This document shows positions 8,841-16,343 of a stretch of 64,000 nt of DNA, piece after piece. The position numbers and the translations under genes are program-made. How positions within the stretch are numbered: position 1 is the first letter of the stretch; every line of letters starts with the position of its first letter. Where the stretch lies: assembly GCF_017357425.1 (NCBI RefSeq), contig NZ_CP014571.1, positions 4,674,059 to 4,738,058 on the forward strand, written 5' to 3'. This DNA comes from Arthrobacter sp. D5-1 (lineage in GTDB: Bacteria; Actinomycetota; Actinomycetes; Actinomycetales; Micrococcaceae). Under the pieces are notes generated by a model that was given only the letters and a program-made list of their open reading frames with translations, was not told where the DNA came from and did no database searches.

Positions 8841-9113
8841 TTAGGCCGTCCCGAAACGGACGGCCGACCGGGCCTTTGCTTTTGCTGCTTCCTCTTCCCG
8901 GTTCTTCGCCGGAGCGTGGCTCACCAGGGAGTCCAGGAGATGTTGCGTAATGTGGGCAATCTCGTGGACCGCCTCGGCGAAGGCTTCCTCGTTGGCTTTG
9001 GAAGGCTTGGTGGATCCGCTGATCTTGCGTACGTATTGCAGCGCTGCGGCCTCCACTTCGGCGTTCGTAGCATGCGGTTCGAAGTTATGCAGGGTCCTGA
9101 TATTGCGGCACAT
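8841..9113 (-). CDS. DUF2277 family protein
   Basis: Small 90-aa protein that begins MCRNIRTLHNFEPHAT and continues ALQYVRKISGSTKPS, the conserved core of DUF2277. The function of the family is not established. A CRNI start, a helical body (AFAEAVHEIAHITQHLLDSL) and a basic C-terminus are visible. A hairpin (8844-8865, GGCCGTCC stem) overlaps its last codons and may end transcription for it and the convergent copA. Confidence 0.85.
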   Translation of the reverse strand: MCRNIRTLHNFEPHATNAEVEAAALQYVRKISGSTKPSKANEEAFAEAVHEIAHITQHLLDSLVSHAPAKNREEEAAKAKARSAVRFGTA

Positions 9114-9271
9114 AACCCCATGCTAACTATGGGCAGTGCTGTATGGGGAGGGGTGCCCATCGACGGTTTTTGGATTCCCGGGATAGGTTTTAGTTATTGG
9201 ATCTTCCGGATGAGCCGGAGGCCGCTGGGGATGCCGAAGAGCTCGGGTCCGAACAAATGAAGGAGAATCTC

Positions 9272-9535
9272 ATGGCTATTTGGGGTGCAGATGTTGATCA
9301 GCTTCGTCAGCTCGGTAACAAGCTGAAGGCAGGTGCCGAGAACATCGAGCAGCAGCGTTCACAGCTCAAGGGTGCACTTGACGGCACCGACTGGAAGGGC
9401 CCGGACGCTGACAAGTTCCGCGGCGAGTGGGACAGCCAGCACGCTTCGAACCTGAAGAAGGTTGCCGACGCACTTCGCGAAGCCGGCGATCGCGCTCAGA
9501 AGAACGCTGAGCAGCAGCAGCAGGCCTCCAACTAA
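9272..9535 (+). CDS. WXG100 (ESAT-6-like) secreted protein
   Basis: 87-aa helical hairpin protein of the WXG100 family, which is exported by type VII secretion systems. The turn motif is DWKGPDADKF with the W-x-G triplet. The C-terminus is Q-rich (EQQQQASN). AAGGAG just before the ATG at 9272 fixes the start; an upstream in-frame start at 9197 has no RBS and would add a non-family tail. No partner WXG100 gene and no EccC/EccD-type gene lies nearby, and a strong terminator follows directly, so it is transcribed alone. Confidence 0.9.
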   Translation: MAIWGADVDQLRQLGNKLKAGAENIEQQRSQLKGALDGTDWKGPDADKFRGEWDSQHASNLKKVADALREAGDRAQKNAEQQQQASN

Positions 9536-9547
9536 GACAGTTGGGAA

Positions 9548-9583
9548 GAACCCGGACGCGCAAGCGTCCGGGTTCTTTGCTTT
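9548..9583 (+). terminator. Intrinsic terminator of the WXG100 gene
   Basis: 12-bp perfect stem GAACCCGGACGC with a GCAA tetraloop (9548-9575), then TTGCTTTT. The GNRA loop and T-tract make this one of the clearest terminators here. Confidence 0.9.
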
Positions 9584-9597
9584 TAAGGTCCGCCGGC

Positions 9598-10644
9598 TTA
9601 GCTGCGGGGCGCTTTGGTGACGGACCCTGACGGGACGGGTTCGACGTCGTTCGGGTGGTCCAGGACCCGGGCCGCAACCTCAGCGGGCTGGCCTTTAGCG
9701 GCGCGTCGGTCTCCCCGGAGCTCATCGACGCGGACCAGGACTACGCCGCCCACAATGAAGAGTCCGCCCAGCAACTGGATGGGGCCAGGGAGTTCGCCCA
9801 GCAGCAACCATGCCCAGATCACCGCGAACAGAACTTCGGTCAGGGACACGAACGATGCCACTTTGGAACCCAGGCTCCGCGCGGCCATGATCCCGGAAAC
9901 ATAGGCAAGGACAGTGGCCAGGATGATGAGTCCGACGGCGGACACCCACCACGGCGTTGTCCAAGGTCCGAGGGTTGTATCGGCGGTGCTGAACGTCATG
10001 GGCAGCAAACCCAGCAGGCCGACCAGCCACATCACCAGCGCACCCACCATAAGCCCGCCGGACGCGAGCACCAGCGGAGGCAGGGTGTCGTTCTCCTTGG
10101 CGGTGATGAAGAAGTAGATCACCAGGCACACGGCCGCGGCCATGCCCCAAAGAACACCGATGAAGTCCACCTTTACGGCACCGGTCAGGTCGAGCACCAG
10201 GACCAGGCCACCCAGTGACAGGAGTGCGCCCACGGAGGTAAGTGCCCGGGGCCGGCGGCGGCTTGCGATCCACAGCCACAATACGATCATCACCGGGGCC
10301 AGGTATTCCAGCAACAAGGCGACACCCACGGACAACCGCGCGACGGCGTTGAAGTAGAACAGTTGGCATCCTGCGACGCCGATCAAGCCGAACAACAGGA
10401 TGGTCAGCCAGTTGTCCTTGAGTTGGTGCCAGCGGCCGCGGAGGACCACGACGGCGGGAATCAACAGAATCAGCGCGGCACCGGTGAGGCGCACGGCAAC
10501 AGCAGCTCCGGGTGACCACCCGGTTTCCAGCATCGATTTGGCGAACGAGCCGGACGTGCCAAAGACAGCGGAAGAAAAGAGTGCGATGCCGAGTCCTGAT
10601 GCCAGGAAACCTTGTGCATCAGCCTTCGTCGTTGGAGCTGACAC
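9598..10644 (-). CDS. EamA/DMT family transporter
   Basis: Inner-membrane protein of 348 aa with ten predicted helices in two homologous five-helix halves (EamA repeats about 15-150 and 165-320). GTG start after AGGAGGCT. Sequence cues are FGTSGSFAKSML at helix 1, RLTGAAL, and LLGELPGPIQLLGGLFIVGGVVLV at the C-terminal helix. The family exports amino acids, metabolites or drugs; the substrate cannot be told from sequence. Divergent from the CGNR regulator gene, which might control it. Confidence 0.85.
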   Translation of the reverse strand: MSAPTTKADAQGFLASGLGIALFSSAVFGTSGSFAKSMLETGWSPGAAVAVRLTGAALILLIPAVVVLRGRWHQLKDNWLTILLFGLIGVAGCQLFYFNAVARLSVGVALLLEYLAPVMIVLWLWIASRRRPRALTSVGALLSLGGLVLVLDLTGAVKVDFIGVLWGMAAAVCLVIYFFITAKENDTLPPLVLASGGLMVGALVMWLVGLLGLLPMTFSTADTTLGPWTTPWWVSAVGLIILATVLAYVSGIMAARSLGSKVASFVSLTEVLFAVIWAWLLLGELPGPIQLLGGLFIVGGVVLVRVDELRGDRRAAKGQPAEVAARVLDHPNDVEPVPSGSVTKAPRS

Positions 10645-10715
10645 AGCAGCCTCCTGTCAGGAGTAAAGTGGGCTTATGGTCATGACAGTACTCCCGGAAC
10701 TTGTAAGGAGTCAAA

Positions 10716-11264
10716 GTGCTTTTTGCGCCTGACACCGAAATTGCCCTTCGCAGCGTCGTCAATCTCATCAACACTGCCGCCAACGGAGAGGAATCGCTCG
10801 CAACGCTGGAGGACCTCAACGCCTTTCTGGACGCCGAAGAGTTCACGGGTTCCAGGGTTAACTCCCCTGCGGAACTGACCAGTATCAAGCGTCTCCGCAG
10901 CGAACTCGCAGCGCTCTGGAGTGCCGACGAGGATACGGCGGCCAAGTCCGTCAACAAGCTGCTGATCGATGCCAAGGCGCTCCCCCAACTGGTGAAGCAT
11001 GACCACTGGGACTGGCACCTCCACGCCACCACGCCTGATGCTCCCCTGGCAGACCGGATGGGCACCGAGGCAGCCATGGCCATCGTCGACGTCATCCGCG
11101 GCAAGGAAATGGACCGCATGCGCGTGTGCGCGGCCGAGGACTGCGACGCCGTTGTGCTGGACCTCAGCCGCAACCGGTCCAAGCTCTACTGCGACACCGG
11201 TAATTGCGCCAACCGAGTCCACGTTGCCGCCTACCGGGCAAGGAAGGCAGCCGAGGGCGAGTAA
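10716..11264 (+). CDS. ABATE/CGNR zinc-finger protein (probable regulator)
   Basis: 182-aa protein with an N-terminal stress-response-like (ABATE) domain and a C-terminal zinc finger spaced C-x4-C...C-x5-C. GTG start with AAGGAGTC. The usual CGNR signature reads CANR here (TGNCANRVHVAAYR). Members of this family are thought to be DNA-binding transcription factors. Divergent from the EamA transporter, 71 bp apart, so control of that exporter is a reasonable guess. Confidence 0.82.
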   Translation: MLFAPDTEIALRSVVNLINTAANGEESLATLEDLNAFLDAEEFTGSRVNSPAELTSIKRLRSELAALWSADEDTAAKSVNKLLIDAKALPQLVKHDHWDWHLHATTPDAPLADRMGTEAAMAIVDVIRGKEMDRMRVCAAEDCDAVVLDLSRNRSKLYCDTGNCANRVHVAAYRARKAAEGE

Positions 11265-11312
11265 AAGGGCATAATGGCGCTATCCATGCGGTCGATATAG
11301 AGGACATCCACC

Positions 11313-11672
11313 ATGACAGCGAGTTCCATCAGCGAGTACATCGACCAGTACGACGGCGATGTACAGCAACGATTGCTGACCGTGTACCAGATGATCAAGT
11401 CGGCCGTACCGGCTGAAGCGGTGGAATCGATCAGCTGGCGCATGCCCACTTTCAAAATTGGCGTCGAGCCGTTGTTCTTCTTCACCGGAACAAAGCGCCA
11501 CGTCGGGTTCTACCCCACACCGCAGGCGATCACGCACTTCTCAACGGCTTTGAGCGACTACGGAACCACCGAGCACGCCATCCAACTGCCCCACAACGTC
11601 CCGCTCCCCATCGCGCTCCTTCAGGAGATCATCGATTGGCGGCTGCAGCAATTGCCTTCAGACGAGGCATGA
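11313..11672 (+). CDS. DUF1801 family protein (YdhG-like)
   Basis: 119-aa protein of the DUF1801 fold. Cues are SISEYIDQYDGDVQQRLLTVYQMIKSAVP, ESISWRMPTFKI and KRHVGFYPTPQAI. Relatives have been called iron-chaperone-like or YdhG, but the biochemical role is not settled. ATG start; a weak GAGGA lies 11 nt upstream. It follows the CGNR gene by 48 bp and could share its transcript. Two further DUF1801-like genes lie at 43.4 and 47.8 kb. Confidence 0.82.
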   Translation: MTASSISEYIDQYDGDVQQRLLTVYQMIKSAVPAEAVESISWRMPTFKIGVEPLFFFTGTKRHVGFYPTPQAITHFSTALSDYGTTEHAIQLPHNVPLPIALLQEIIDWRLQQLPSDEA

Positions 11673-11766
11673 CCGTTTCGCTGGAGCCACCCTCTCCGGC
11701 CACGTCACACGATCGCCGGAGACCATCGACCTCGGGACTGCCAGCGGAATGCCACACGCGCAAAAA

Positions 11767-11796
11767 AGCGCTCCCCCACCACGGTGGGGAAGCGCT
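11767..11796 (-). terminator. Terminator for the minus-strand membrane protein gene
   Basis: GC-rich hairpin (AGCGCT...CCCCACC pairing with GGTGGGG...AGCGCT). Read on the minus strand it is followed by TTTTTTG. It also faces the upstream plus-strand gene. Confidence 0.85.
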
Positions 11797-11802
11797 GGAA
11801 GG

Positions 11803-12147
11803 TTAGCGGCCGGCGTCGGGCGTTTCAGTCTGGTTGTCCGGAGCAGCCGGGCCGCCGTGGCCGGGACGCTTGGAGCTGAGGTTGACCCCGGAGCCCTTGC
11901 CGAGGTGATCGGCGTTCTCCTTGTGGCTCATGGAAAGCATGGCCGCCACAACAAGGCTCACGATGAACGCGATGCCGGCGCCGGTGAAGGCGAGGTCGAA
12001 CCGCGGGGCCTTTGCACTGCCGCCCGAAGCGAAGATGAGCACGGCCACGAAGGCCAGTACTGCAAAGAACGCGGAGAACATGAGGGGTCCCTTGACCGAG
12101 GTCCGCATCTTGCGCGGTTCTCCTGGTGTCTGGTCAGCCACGGTCAT
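11803..12147 (-). CDS. Hypothetical membrane protein, 2 TM
   Basis: 114 aa with a short charged N-terminus, two hydrophobic helices (LMFSAFFAVLAFVAVLIFASG and FTGAGIAFIVSLVVAAMLSM) and a hydrophilic cytoplasmic-looking tail. ATG behind TTGGAGGA. No known domain recognised. A clean terminator follows, so it appears to be a single-gene unit. Confidence 0.75.
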   Translation of the reverse strand: MTVADQTPGEPRKMRTSVKGPLMFSAFFAVLAFVAVLIFASGGSAKAPRFDLAFTGAGIAFIVSLVVAAMLSMSHKENADHLGKGSGVNLSSKRPGHGGPAAPDNQTETPDAGR

Positions 12148-12215
12148 TCCTCCAATGATGGCGGTTCGTGTCCGCCGGTCTGCAAAAGTTCTACAACGAG
12201 TAGAACGTCCAGCTA

Positions 12216-12800
12216 CTAGTTTACGGCCTCGGGCGAAGCGCCGGGAGCAGTGGCCTGGGCCGTACCGTCGGAGGTTGCCTTGGCGTCGTGCCGCAAGGTC
12301 AGCCCGGACAGAATCCAGAGCACGCCGGAAATGATGGCCCCGCCGCCGGTGACACCCAGCAGCGCATGGGCCCCGAGCGAGGTGAAGAACGGCAGCAAAA
12401 CAGCCGTGCCCACGGAAATGACGCCGGAAACAAGCCAGTCGCGCGCCAGGGAATCGCGCTTCCGGATGCCGTGCACCACCTCCAGGAGGCCCAGCACCAG
12501 CAGCGCCAGCATGGCCGAAAGGGCGACGCCCGCATCAGACTGGGTGACCAGGGCGCCAATTCCGCCGAGCGCCATCACGGCAGGCACCGCCACCGGCAAA
12601 GCCCGGGACATCCACACGGCCCCGGCAGTCGCAAGCAAATAGAGGCCTACAGCCCATGCCAGGACGTGCACAGACGGGGAGGCCCAGAAGATGGTGACCG
12701 CACCAAACAGCAGTGCCACCGTGGCACGGATCAGCACGGGTTTCCAGAGTCCGGCCGCGGAGGCAGAAGGAGTCTGGGCAGGAGTCGCTGGGAGAGTCAC
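12216..12800 (-). CDS. Hypothetical multi-pass membrane protein (HdeD/DUF308-like)
   Basis: 194 aa with about six hydrophobic helices arranged as short hairpins, reminiscent of HdeD/DUF308 proteins, and a low-complexity Ala/Thr/Pro C-terminus. GTG start with no Shine-Dalgarno but a TAAACT -10 box 6 nt upstream, so probably leaderless. That -10 box contains the stop codon of the MATE gene behind it. Function unknown; the family name is tentative. Confidence 0.7.
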   Translation of the reverse strand: MTLPATPAQTPSASAAGLWKPVLIRATVALLFGAVTIFWASPSVHVLAWAVGLYLLATAGAVWMSRALPVAVPAVMALGGIGALVTQSDAGVALSAMLALLVLGLLEVVHGIRKRDSLARDWLVSGVISVGTAVLLPFFTSLGAHALLGVTGGGAIISGVLWILSGLTLRHDAKATSDGTAQATAPGASPEAVN

Positions 12801-12806
12801 CCGTCC

Positions 12807-12812
12807 AGTTTA
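12807..12812 (-). promoter_or_regulatory. -10 box TAAACT for the 12216-12800 gene
   Basis: TAAACT lies 6 nt before the GTG on the minus strand and overlaps the MATE stop codon TAA. Confidence 0.55.
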
Positions 12813-14150
12813 GTGGGAACCCAGCACCATCCATCGATCAGTGCGTGCGCGAAGCCCCAAAGTCACGCCGCGGGCAAGCATGTAGCCCAGAGCAAACGCG
12901 GCCCACAGCCACAGGAGCCCCGCCTCGCCGTCGGGCCTTAACTGGTGGATGGCCACCAGCAGCGGCAGGTAGACCACCAGATTGACGACGCCGGCAATCG
13001 CCAGGTAGCGCGCGTCGCCGGCACCGATGAGGACTCCGTCCAGGACGAAGACATAGCCTGCCAGCGGCTGCCCGACCGCCAGGACCCAAAGAGCGACGGT
13101 GAGGGCGGAGCGGACACCGGCGTCGGGAGTGAAGAGGTAACCGGCCCAGGGTGCCGCAATGGCAAGGAGCACACCGGTGATCACGCCGAATCCCAGGCCC
13201 CAGCGGATCATGGTGCGGGTCAGCTCACGGACGCGTTGGGCGTTCCTGGCGCCGAGTTCCTTGCCGATCAAGGCTTGCGCGGCAATCGCCAGGGCATCCA
13301 GGGCGAACGCGAGGAACGAGAAAATGGTCATGGCCAACTGGTGTGCCGCGAGATTCACGGCACCTTGGGCGGTGACCACCAAAACCGTGGCGAGGATGGC
13401 AAGGCGGAGACTCAGGGTGCGCAGCATGAGCCACGAACCCACCTTGGTCATGGCGCGGACGCCATGCCAGTCGGGCTTCAAGGACACGCCGTGTTGCCGG
13501 GCATTCCGGCTCACCATCACCAGATAAACCGCCGCCATGGCCCACTGCGCAATGCTGGTGCCGATCGCCGAGCCAGCTACCGAGAGGTTCAGTCCGTAGA
13601 CCAGGAACAGGTTGAGGGCGATGTTCAATGCAAAACCAGCAGTGGCCACCAGCAAGGGAGTCCGGGTGTCCTGGAGCCCACGGAGGACGCCGGTACCGGC
13701 GAATATGAGCAGCATCGCGGCCAGGCCAGGCATGGACCAGCGCAAATAGTCGACGGCGAACTGCCTCACGTCTCCAGTTGCTCCCATGAAGCCAACCAGC
13801 GGTTCAGCCGCCACAAAGCCAACCACCGCGAGGACCAGGCCCAGCAGCAGCGCCAGCCACACGCCGTCGCGCCCTGCCGCCAAAGCCTTGCCCAACTTGC
13901 CGTCGCCGATCGCCCGGGCCACTGCCGGCGTCGTCGAATACGCCAGGAAAACCATCAGCCCCACTGCGGTATGCAGAATAGTGGACGCGAGCCCTACACC
14001 GGCCAGTTGGTCGACGCCCAGGTGCCCAACGATTGCGGAGTCGGCCAGCAGGAACAGCGGCTCGGCTATGAGCGCGCCGAACGCGGGGACGGCCAGGCGG
14101 AGGATCTCGCGGGCGTTGGAGCGCGTGGGGGTAATTGTGGTTTGTGGCAC
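12810..14150 (-). CDS. MATE family efflux transporter (DinF-like)
   Basis: 446-aa, twelve-helix antiporter exporting drugs or metabolites with Na+ or H+. Cues are IVGHLGVDQLAGVGLAST in the first repeat, AIGTSIAQW, and a second half with ALDALAIAAQALIGKELG, the DinF-branch pattern. GTG start without a Shine-Dalgarno; TAGGCT lies 6 nt upstream. An IS481 element sits directly behind this -10 box, so any -35 region and upstream operator have been replaced by IS sequence, which may change expression. Confidence 0.9.
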   Translation of the reverse strand: MPQTTITPTRSNAREILRLAVPAFGALIAEPLFLLADSAIVGHLGVDQLAGVGLASTILHTAVGLMVFLAYSTTPAVARAIGDGKLGKALAAGRDGVWLALLLGLVLAVVGFVAAEPLVGFMGATGDVRQFAVDYLRWSMPGLAAMLLIFAGTGVLRGLQDTRTPLLVATAGFALNIALNLFLVYGLNLSVAGSAIGTSIAQWAMAAVYLVMVSRNARQHGVSLKPDWHGVRAMTKVGSWLMLRTLSLRLAILATVLVVTAQGAVNLAAHQLAMTIFSFLAFALDALAIAAQALIGKELGARNAQRVRELTRTMIRWGLGFGVITGVLLAIAAPWAGYLFTPDAGVRSALTVALWVLAVGQPLAGYVFVLDGVLIGAGDARYLAIAGVVNLVVYLPLLVAIHQLRPDGEAGLLWLWAAFALGYMLARGVTLGLRARTDRWMVLGSH

Positions 14151-14156
14151 TAAACA

Positions 14157-14162
14157 AGCCTA
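14157..14162 (-). promoter_or_regulatory. -10 box of the MATE gene, overlapping the IS target duplication
   Basis: TAGGCT on the minus strand, 6 nt before the GTG. Its outer part is in the CCTAGT duplicated by the IS insertion, so the box survived but its upstream promoter context did not. Confidence 0.5.
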
Positions 14163-14164
14163 GT
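14159..14164. repeat. Target site duplication, left copy (CCTAGT)
   Basis: Direct repeat CCTAGT immediately outside the left IS end; the other copy is at 15237-15242. Confidence 0.85.
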
Positions 14165-14202
14165 TGTACTGAGTCAGGACGTTGGTTACATCGTGAATGG
14201 GT

Positions 14203-14256
14203 GAAGACCTCTTAGGTTGGTGGTTACCACACACAGCCAACGACTAAGAGGTCTTC
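14203..14256 (+). promoter_or_regulatory. Fold-back hairpin covering the transposase RBS
   Basis: A perfect 13-bp inverted repeat, GAAGACCTCTTAG (14203-14215) and CTAAGAGGTCTTC (14244-14256), extended by an inner GTTGG/CCAAC pairing, ends on the base before the transposase ATG. The likely ribosome-binding sequence AAGAGG is in the 3' arm. A transcript entering from outside the IS would hide it, as in the known fold-back inhibition of IS10 and IS50. Confidence 0.7.
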
Positions 14257-15231
14257 ATGTCCCACCGTAATGCCCGTCTGACTCCGAACGGTAGGCGGAT
14301 CCTTATCGAGCGCGTCCTCGCCGGCCGTCCCGTTGCCCATGTCGCGAAGGAAATGGGCATCTCGAGGACCTGCGCACACCGCTGGCTCAGCAGGTACAGG
14401 ACGCACGGCTGGGACGGTCTTGAAGACCGCAGCTCCCGCCCAAGGTCGTGCCCGCACGCGACCTCCGCGGAAGTCGTATCTGATGTTCTGACCCAGCGCG
14501 TTGAGCACCGCGAAGGGCCAGCGGGCCTGGCCTTGCGCTGCGGGACGAGCGCACGGACGGTCTCTCGGATCCTGACCCGCGCGGGCATGCCCCGACTGTG
14601 GGACCTGGACCCGGTGACCGGGGTACGGATCCGGGCATCCCGTGCCACGGACCGCCGCTATGAGCGTGACGCTCCCGGAGATATGATCCACATCGACGTC
14701 AAGAAACTGGGGCGGATTCCCGACGGCGGAGGCTGGCGGGCCGACCCGAAGCAATCCGCCCGCAACCACTCAACAGGCCATACAAGGGTCGGTTTCGACT
14801 ACGTCCACGTGGCCGTCGATGACCACACCCGTCTGGCCTACGCCGAGGTCCTGCCCGACGAGAAAGGCCCGACCTGCGCCGGGTTCCTCACCCGGGCCGC
14901 AGCGGCCATGGCAGCCAACGGCGCACCCGTCCGCAGAGTCATGACCGACAACGCGTTCGCCTACCGGCTATCGAAAGACTTCCAGGACGCACTGGCTGCA
15001 CTGGGCGCCAAACACATCCTGATCAAACCCCGCCATCCCTGGCAGAACGGCAAAGCAGAACGCTTCAACCGCACCCTCCAAGAAGGCTGGGCCTACCGGC
15101 AACCCTTCACGTCCAACCAAGCCCGGACCGACGCCCTGCAGCCCTGGCTAGACTTCTACAACAACCACCGGCCCCACGGCAGCCTCGGAGGCAAACCACC
15201 CATCAGCAGGTGCAACCAACCTACTGACTGA
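14257..15231 (+). CDS. IS481 family transposase
   Basis: DDE-type integrase-fold transposase of 324 aa. The N-terminal helix-turn-helix has GRPVAHVAKEMGISRTCAHRWLSRY, then a second helical region (RCGTSARTVSRILTRAG). The rve catalytic core runs from about residue 145, with D in MIHIDVKKLG, D in VMTDNAFAY and E in NGKAERFNRT. The C-terminus ends NNHRPHGSLGGKPPISR, typical of IS481. The frame is intact, so the element may still move. Confidence 0.96.
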   Translation: MSHRNARLTPNGRRILIERVLAGRPVAHVAKEMGISRTCAHRWLSRYRTHGWDGLEDRSSRPRSCPHATSAEVVSDVLTQRVEHREGPAGLALRCGTSARTVSRILTRAGMPRLWDLDPVTGVRIRASRATDRRYERDAPGDMIHIDVKKLGRIPDGGGWRADPKQSARNHSTGHTRVGFDYVHVAVDDHTRLAYAEVLPDEKGPTCAGFLTRAAAAMAANGAPVRRVMTDNAFAYRLSKDFQDALAALGAKHILIKPRHPWQNGKAERFNRTLQEGWAYRQPFTSNQARTDALQPWLDFYNNHRPHGSLGGKPPISRCNQPTD

Positions 15232-15236
15232 GTACA

Positions 15237-15242
15237 CCTAGT
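15237..15242. repeat. Target site duplication, right copy (CCTAGT)
   Basis: Direct repeat CCTAGT immediately outside the right IS end. Confidence 0.85.
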
Positions 15243-15257
15243 CCGCCGATGGCCGGG

Positions 15258-15263
15258 TACATT
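15258..15263 (+). promoter_or_regulatory. -10 box TACATT for the monooxygenase-like gene
   Basis: TACATT lies 6 nt before GTG 15270. With the usual spacer the -35 region would fall on the IS right end or target repeat, so the insertion probably altered this promoter too. Confidence 0.5.
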
Positions 15264-15269
15264 TGGGCC

Positions 15270-15869
15270 GTGTCACACGAGCATCCCGTCACCGTTTCCG
15301 TCGCCCGCACCATCCTGCCGGGCTATACCCGCCAAGCCAACGCGTGGGCCCACGCCGGCCAGGAACTCGCCCGCGAATGGCCGGGATACCTGGGGTCGGG
15401 GTGGGTTCGCAACGGGGTGGACTCCACCGAATGGCACATGCTCTATCGCTTTGCTGACGCCGAGTCGCTGCAGGAGTGGGAAGACTCCGAGGAACGGCGC
15501 TGGTGGATCGACAGCGCCAGGGACATGATGGAGACCACCCGCGTGGAGCGTCACACGGGAATTGAGGGCTGGTTTTCGCGGCCTGGCGACGTCTCGGTGG
15601 TGGTACCCGAAACAGTGGTGCCGCCGCGTTGGAAGCAGGCCATCAGCATCTTCCTGCCGTTCTTCCCGTTGAGTCTGCTGGCCAACTTCCTGCTGCATCC
15701 GTTGACCCAGGACTGGCCGTTGGTGTTCGCGGTCCTCTTGAACATCGTGATCCTCACGCCGTTGATGACGTACATCTTCCTGCCGATCACCACCCGGCTG
15801 CTGCAGCCATGGCTTCAGGCGAAGCCCCGCGGCAGCCGTCCCGTTCGGACCAAGGGGGCTGCGCGATGA
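15270..15869 (+). CDS. Antibiotic-biosynthesis-monooxygenase-like membrane protein
   Basis: 199 aa. An N-terminal ABM (ferredoxin-like dimeric alpha/beta) domain contains VTVSVARTILPGY, WPGYLGSGWVR and WHMLYRFADAESLQEWEDSEER. The C-terminal 75 residues carry two or three membrane helices (ISIFLPFFPLSLLANFLL, VFAVLLNIVILTPLMTYIFL). GTG at 15270 is preferred over ATG 15249 because TACATT lies 6 nt before it and no RBS precedes 15249. It overlaps the GNAT gene by ATGA. The role is unknown; the fold pairs a possible small-molecule domain with a membrane anchor. Confidence 0.75.
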   Translation: MSHEHPVTVSVARTILPGYTRQANAWAHAGQELAREWPGYLGSGWVRNGVDSTEWHMLYRFADAESLQEWEDSEERRWWIDSARDMMETTRVERHTGIEGWFSRPGDVSVVVPETVVPPRWKQAISIFLPFFPLSLLANFLLHPLTQDWPLVFAVLLNIVILTPLMTYIFLPITTRLLQPWLQAKPRGSRPVRTKGAAR

Positions 15870-16276
15870 CCTACGTTCTTTCCGCAGACAAGGACCGCGT
15901 TGATCGCGATTGGCTCTGGAATGAACTCTCCACCAACGTCTACTGGGGGAGGTGGCGCACTCGCGCCGATGTTGAAGCACAGCTGGACAACGCTTGGCGG
16001 ATCGTGGGTGCCTACGATTCCCGCACCGGCGCCATGGTGGGCTACGCCCGGGCGTTCTCCGACGGAGTCGCCATCGCTTACCTGGCCGACGTTTACGTCC
16101 ACGAATCCGCGCGCGGCCAGTCGCTGGGCAAGGCCATTGTCCGGGAAATGATCGACGCCGGGCCGGGGGCAAACTTCCGCTGGATGCTCCACACCAGCGA
16201 TGCACATGGGCTGTACCAGCAGTTCGGTTTTGCAGAACCGGATGCCCGCTACCTTGAGCGTCGCGAAGTCAGGTAG
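15866..16276 (+). CDS. GNAT family N-acetyltransferase
   Basis: 136-aa acyltransferase with the acetyl-CoA loop VHESARGQSLGKAIVREM (R/Q-x-x-G-x-G/A type) and the beta-bulge AIAYLADVYV before it. The C-terminus has DAHGLYQQFGFAEPDARYLERR, the YxxxGF feature of GNATs. The start at 15866 overlaps the previous stop (ATGA), with GGGGG upstream, so translation is coupled to the ABM-like gene. Substrate unknown. Confidence 0.87.
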   Translation: MTYVLSADKDRVDRDWLWNELSTNVYWGRWRTRADVEAQLDNAWRIVGAYDSRTGAMVGYARAFSDGVAIAYLADVYVHESARGQSLGKAIVREMIDAGPGANFRWMLHTSDAHGLYQQFGFAEPDARYLERREVR

Positions 16277-16308
16277 CTGGGAGTTTGGTCATAAAAAGCC
16301 ACGATTAG

Positions 16309-16343
16309 TTGACACTTCAACTTAACTCCTGAAGGGTTGAAGT
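16309..16343 (+). promoter_or_regulatory. doxX promoter region with inverted repeat
   Basis: TTGACA at 16309-16314 fits a -35 box. ACTTCAAC (16314-16321) and GTTGAAGT (16336-16343) form a perfect 8-bp inverted repeat ending at the ATG, a possible operator for a MarR- or PadR-like repressor. The -10 box is unclear. GAAGGG within it can serve as RBS. Confidence 0.5.

Larger units (their letters stand above)
14165..15236 (+). mobile_element. Complete IS481-family insertion sequence, 1072 bp
   Basis: Ends are imperfect inverted repeats: left TGTACTGAGTCAGGACGTTG and right (complement) TGTACTCAGTCAGTAGGTTG, both continuing GTT(A/G)CA. Both are flanked by the 6-bp direct repeat CCTAGT (14159-14164 and 15237-15242), the target duplication. 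One intact transposase lies inside. Intact ends, target repeat and ORF suggest a recent insertion and a potentially active copy. It separates the MATE gene from the divergent monooxygenase-like gene. Confidence 0.93.

Noticed and set aside
12945..14153. 402-aa plus-strand frame over the MATE gene
   Set aside because: Low-complexity Gln/His/Gly-rich antisense reading of a clear twelve-helix transporter.
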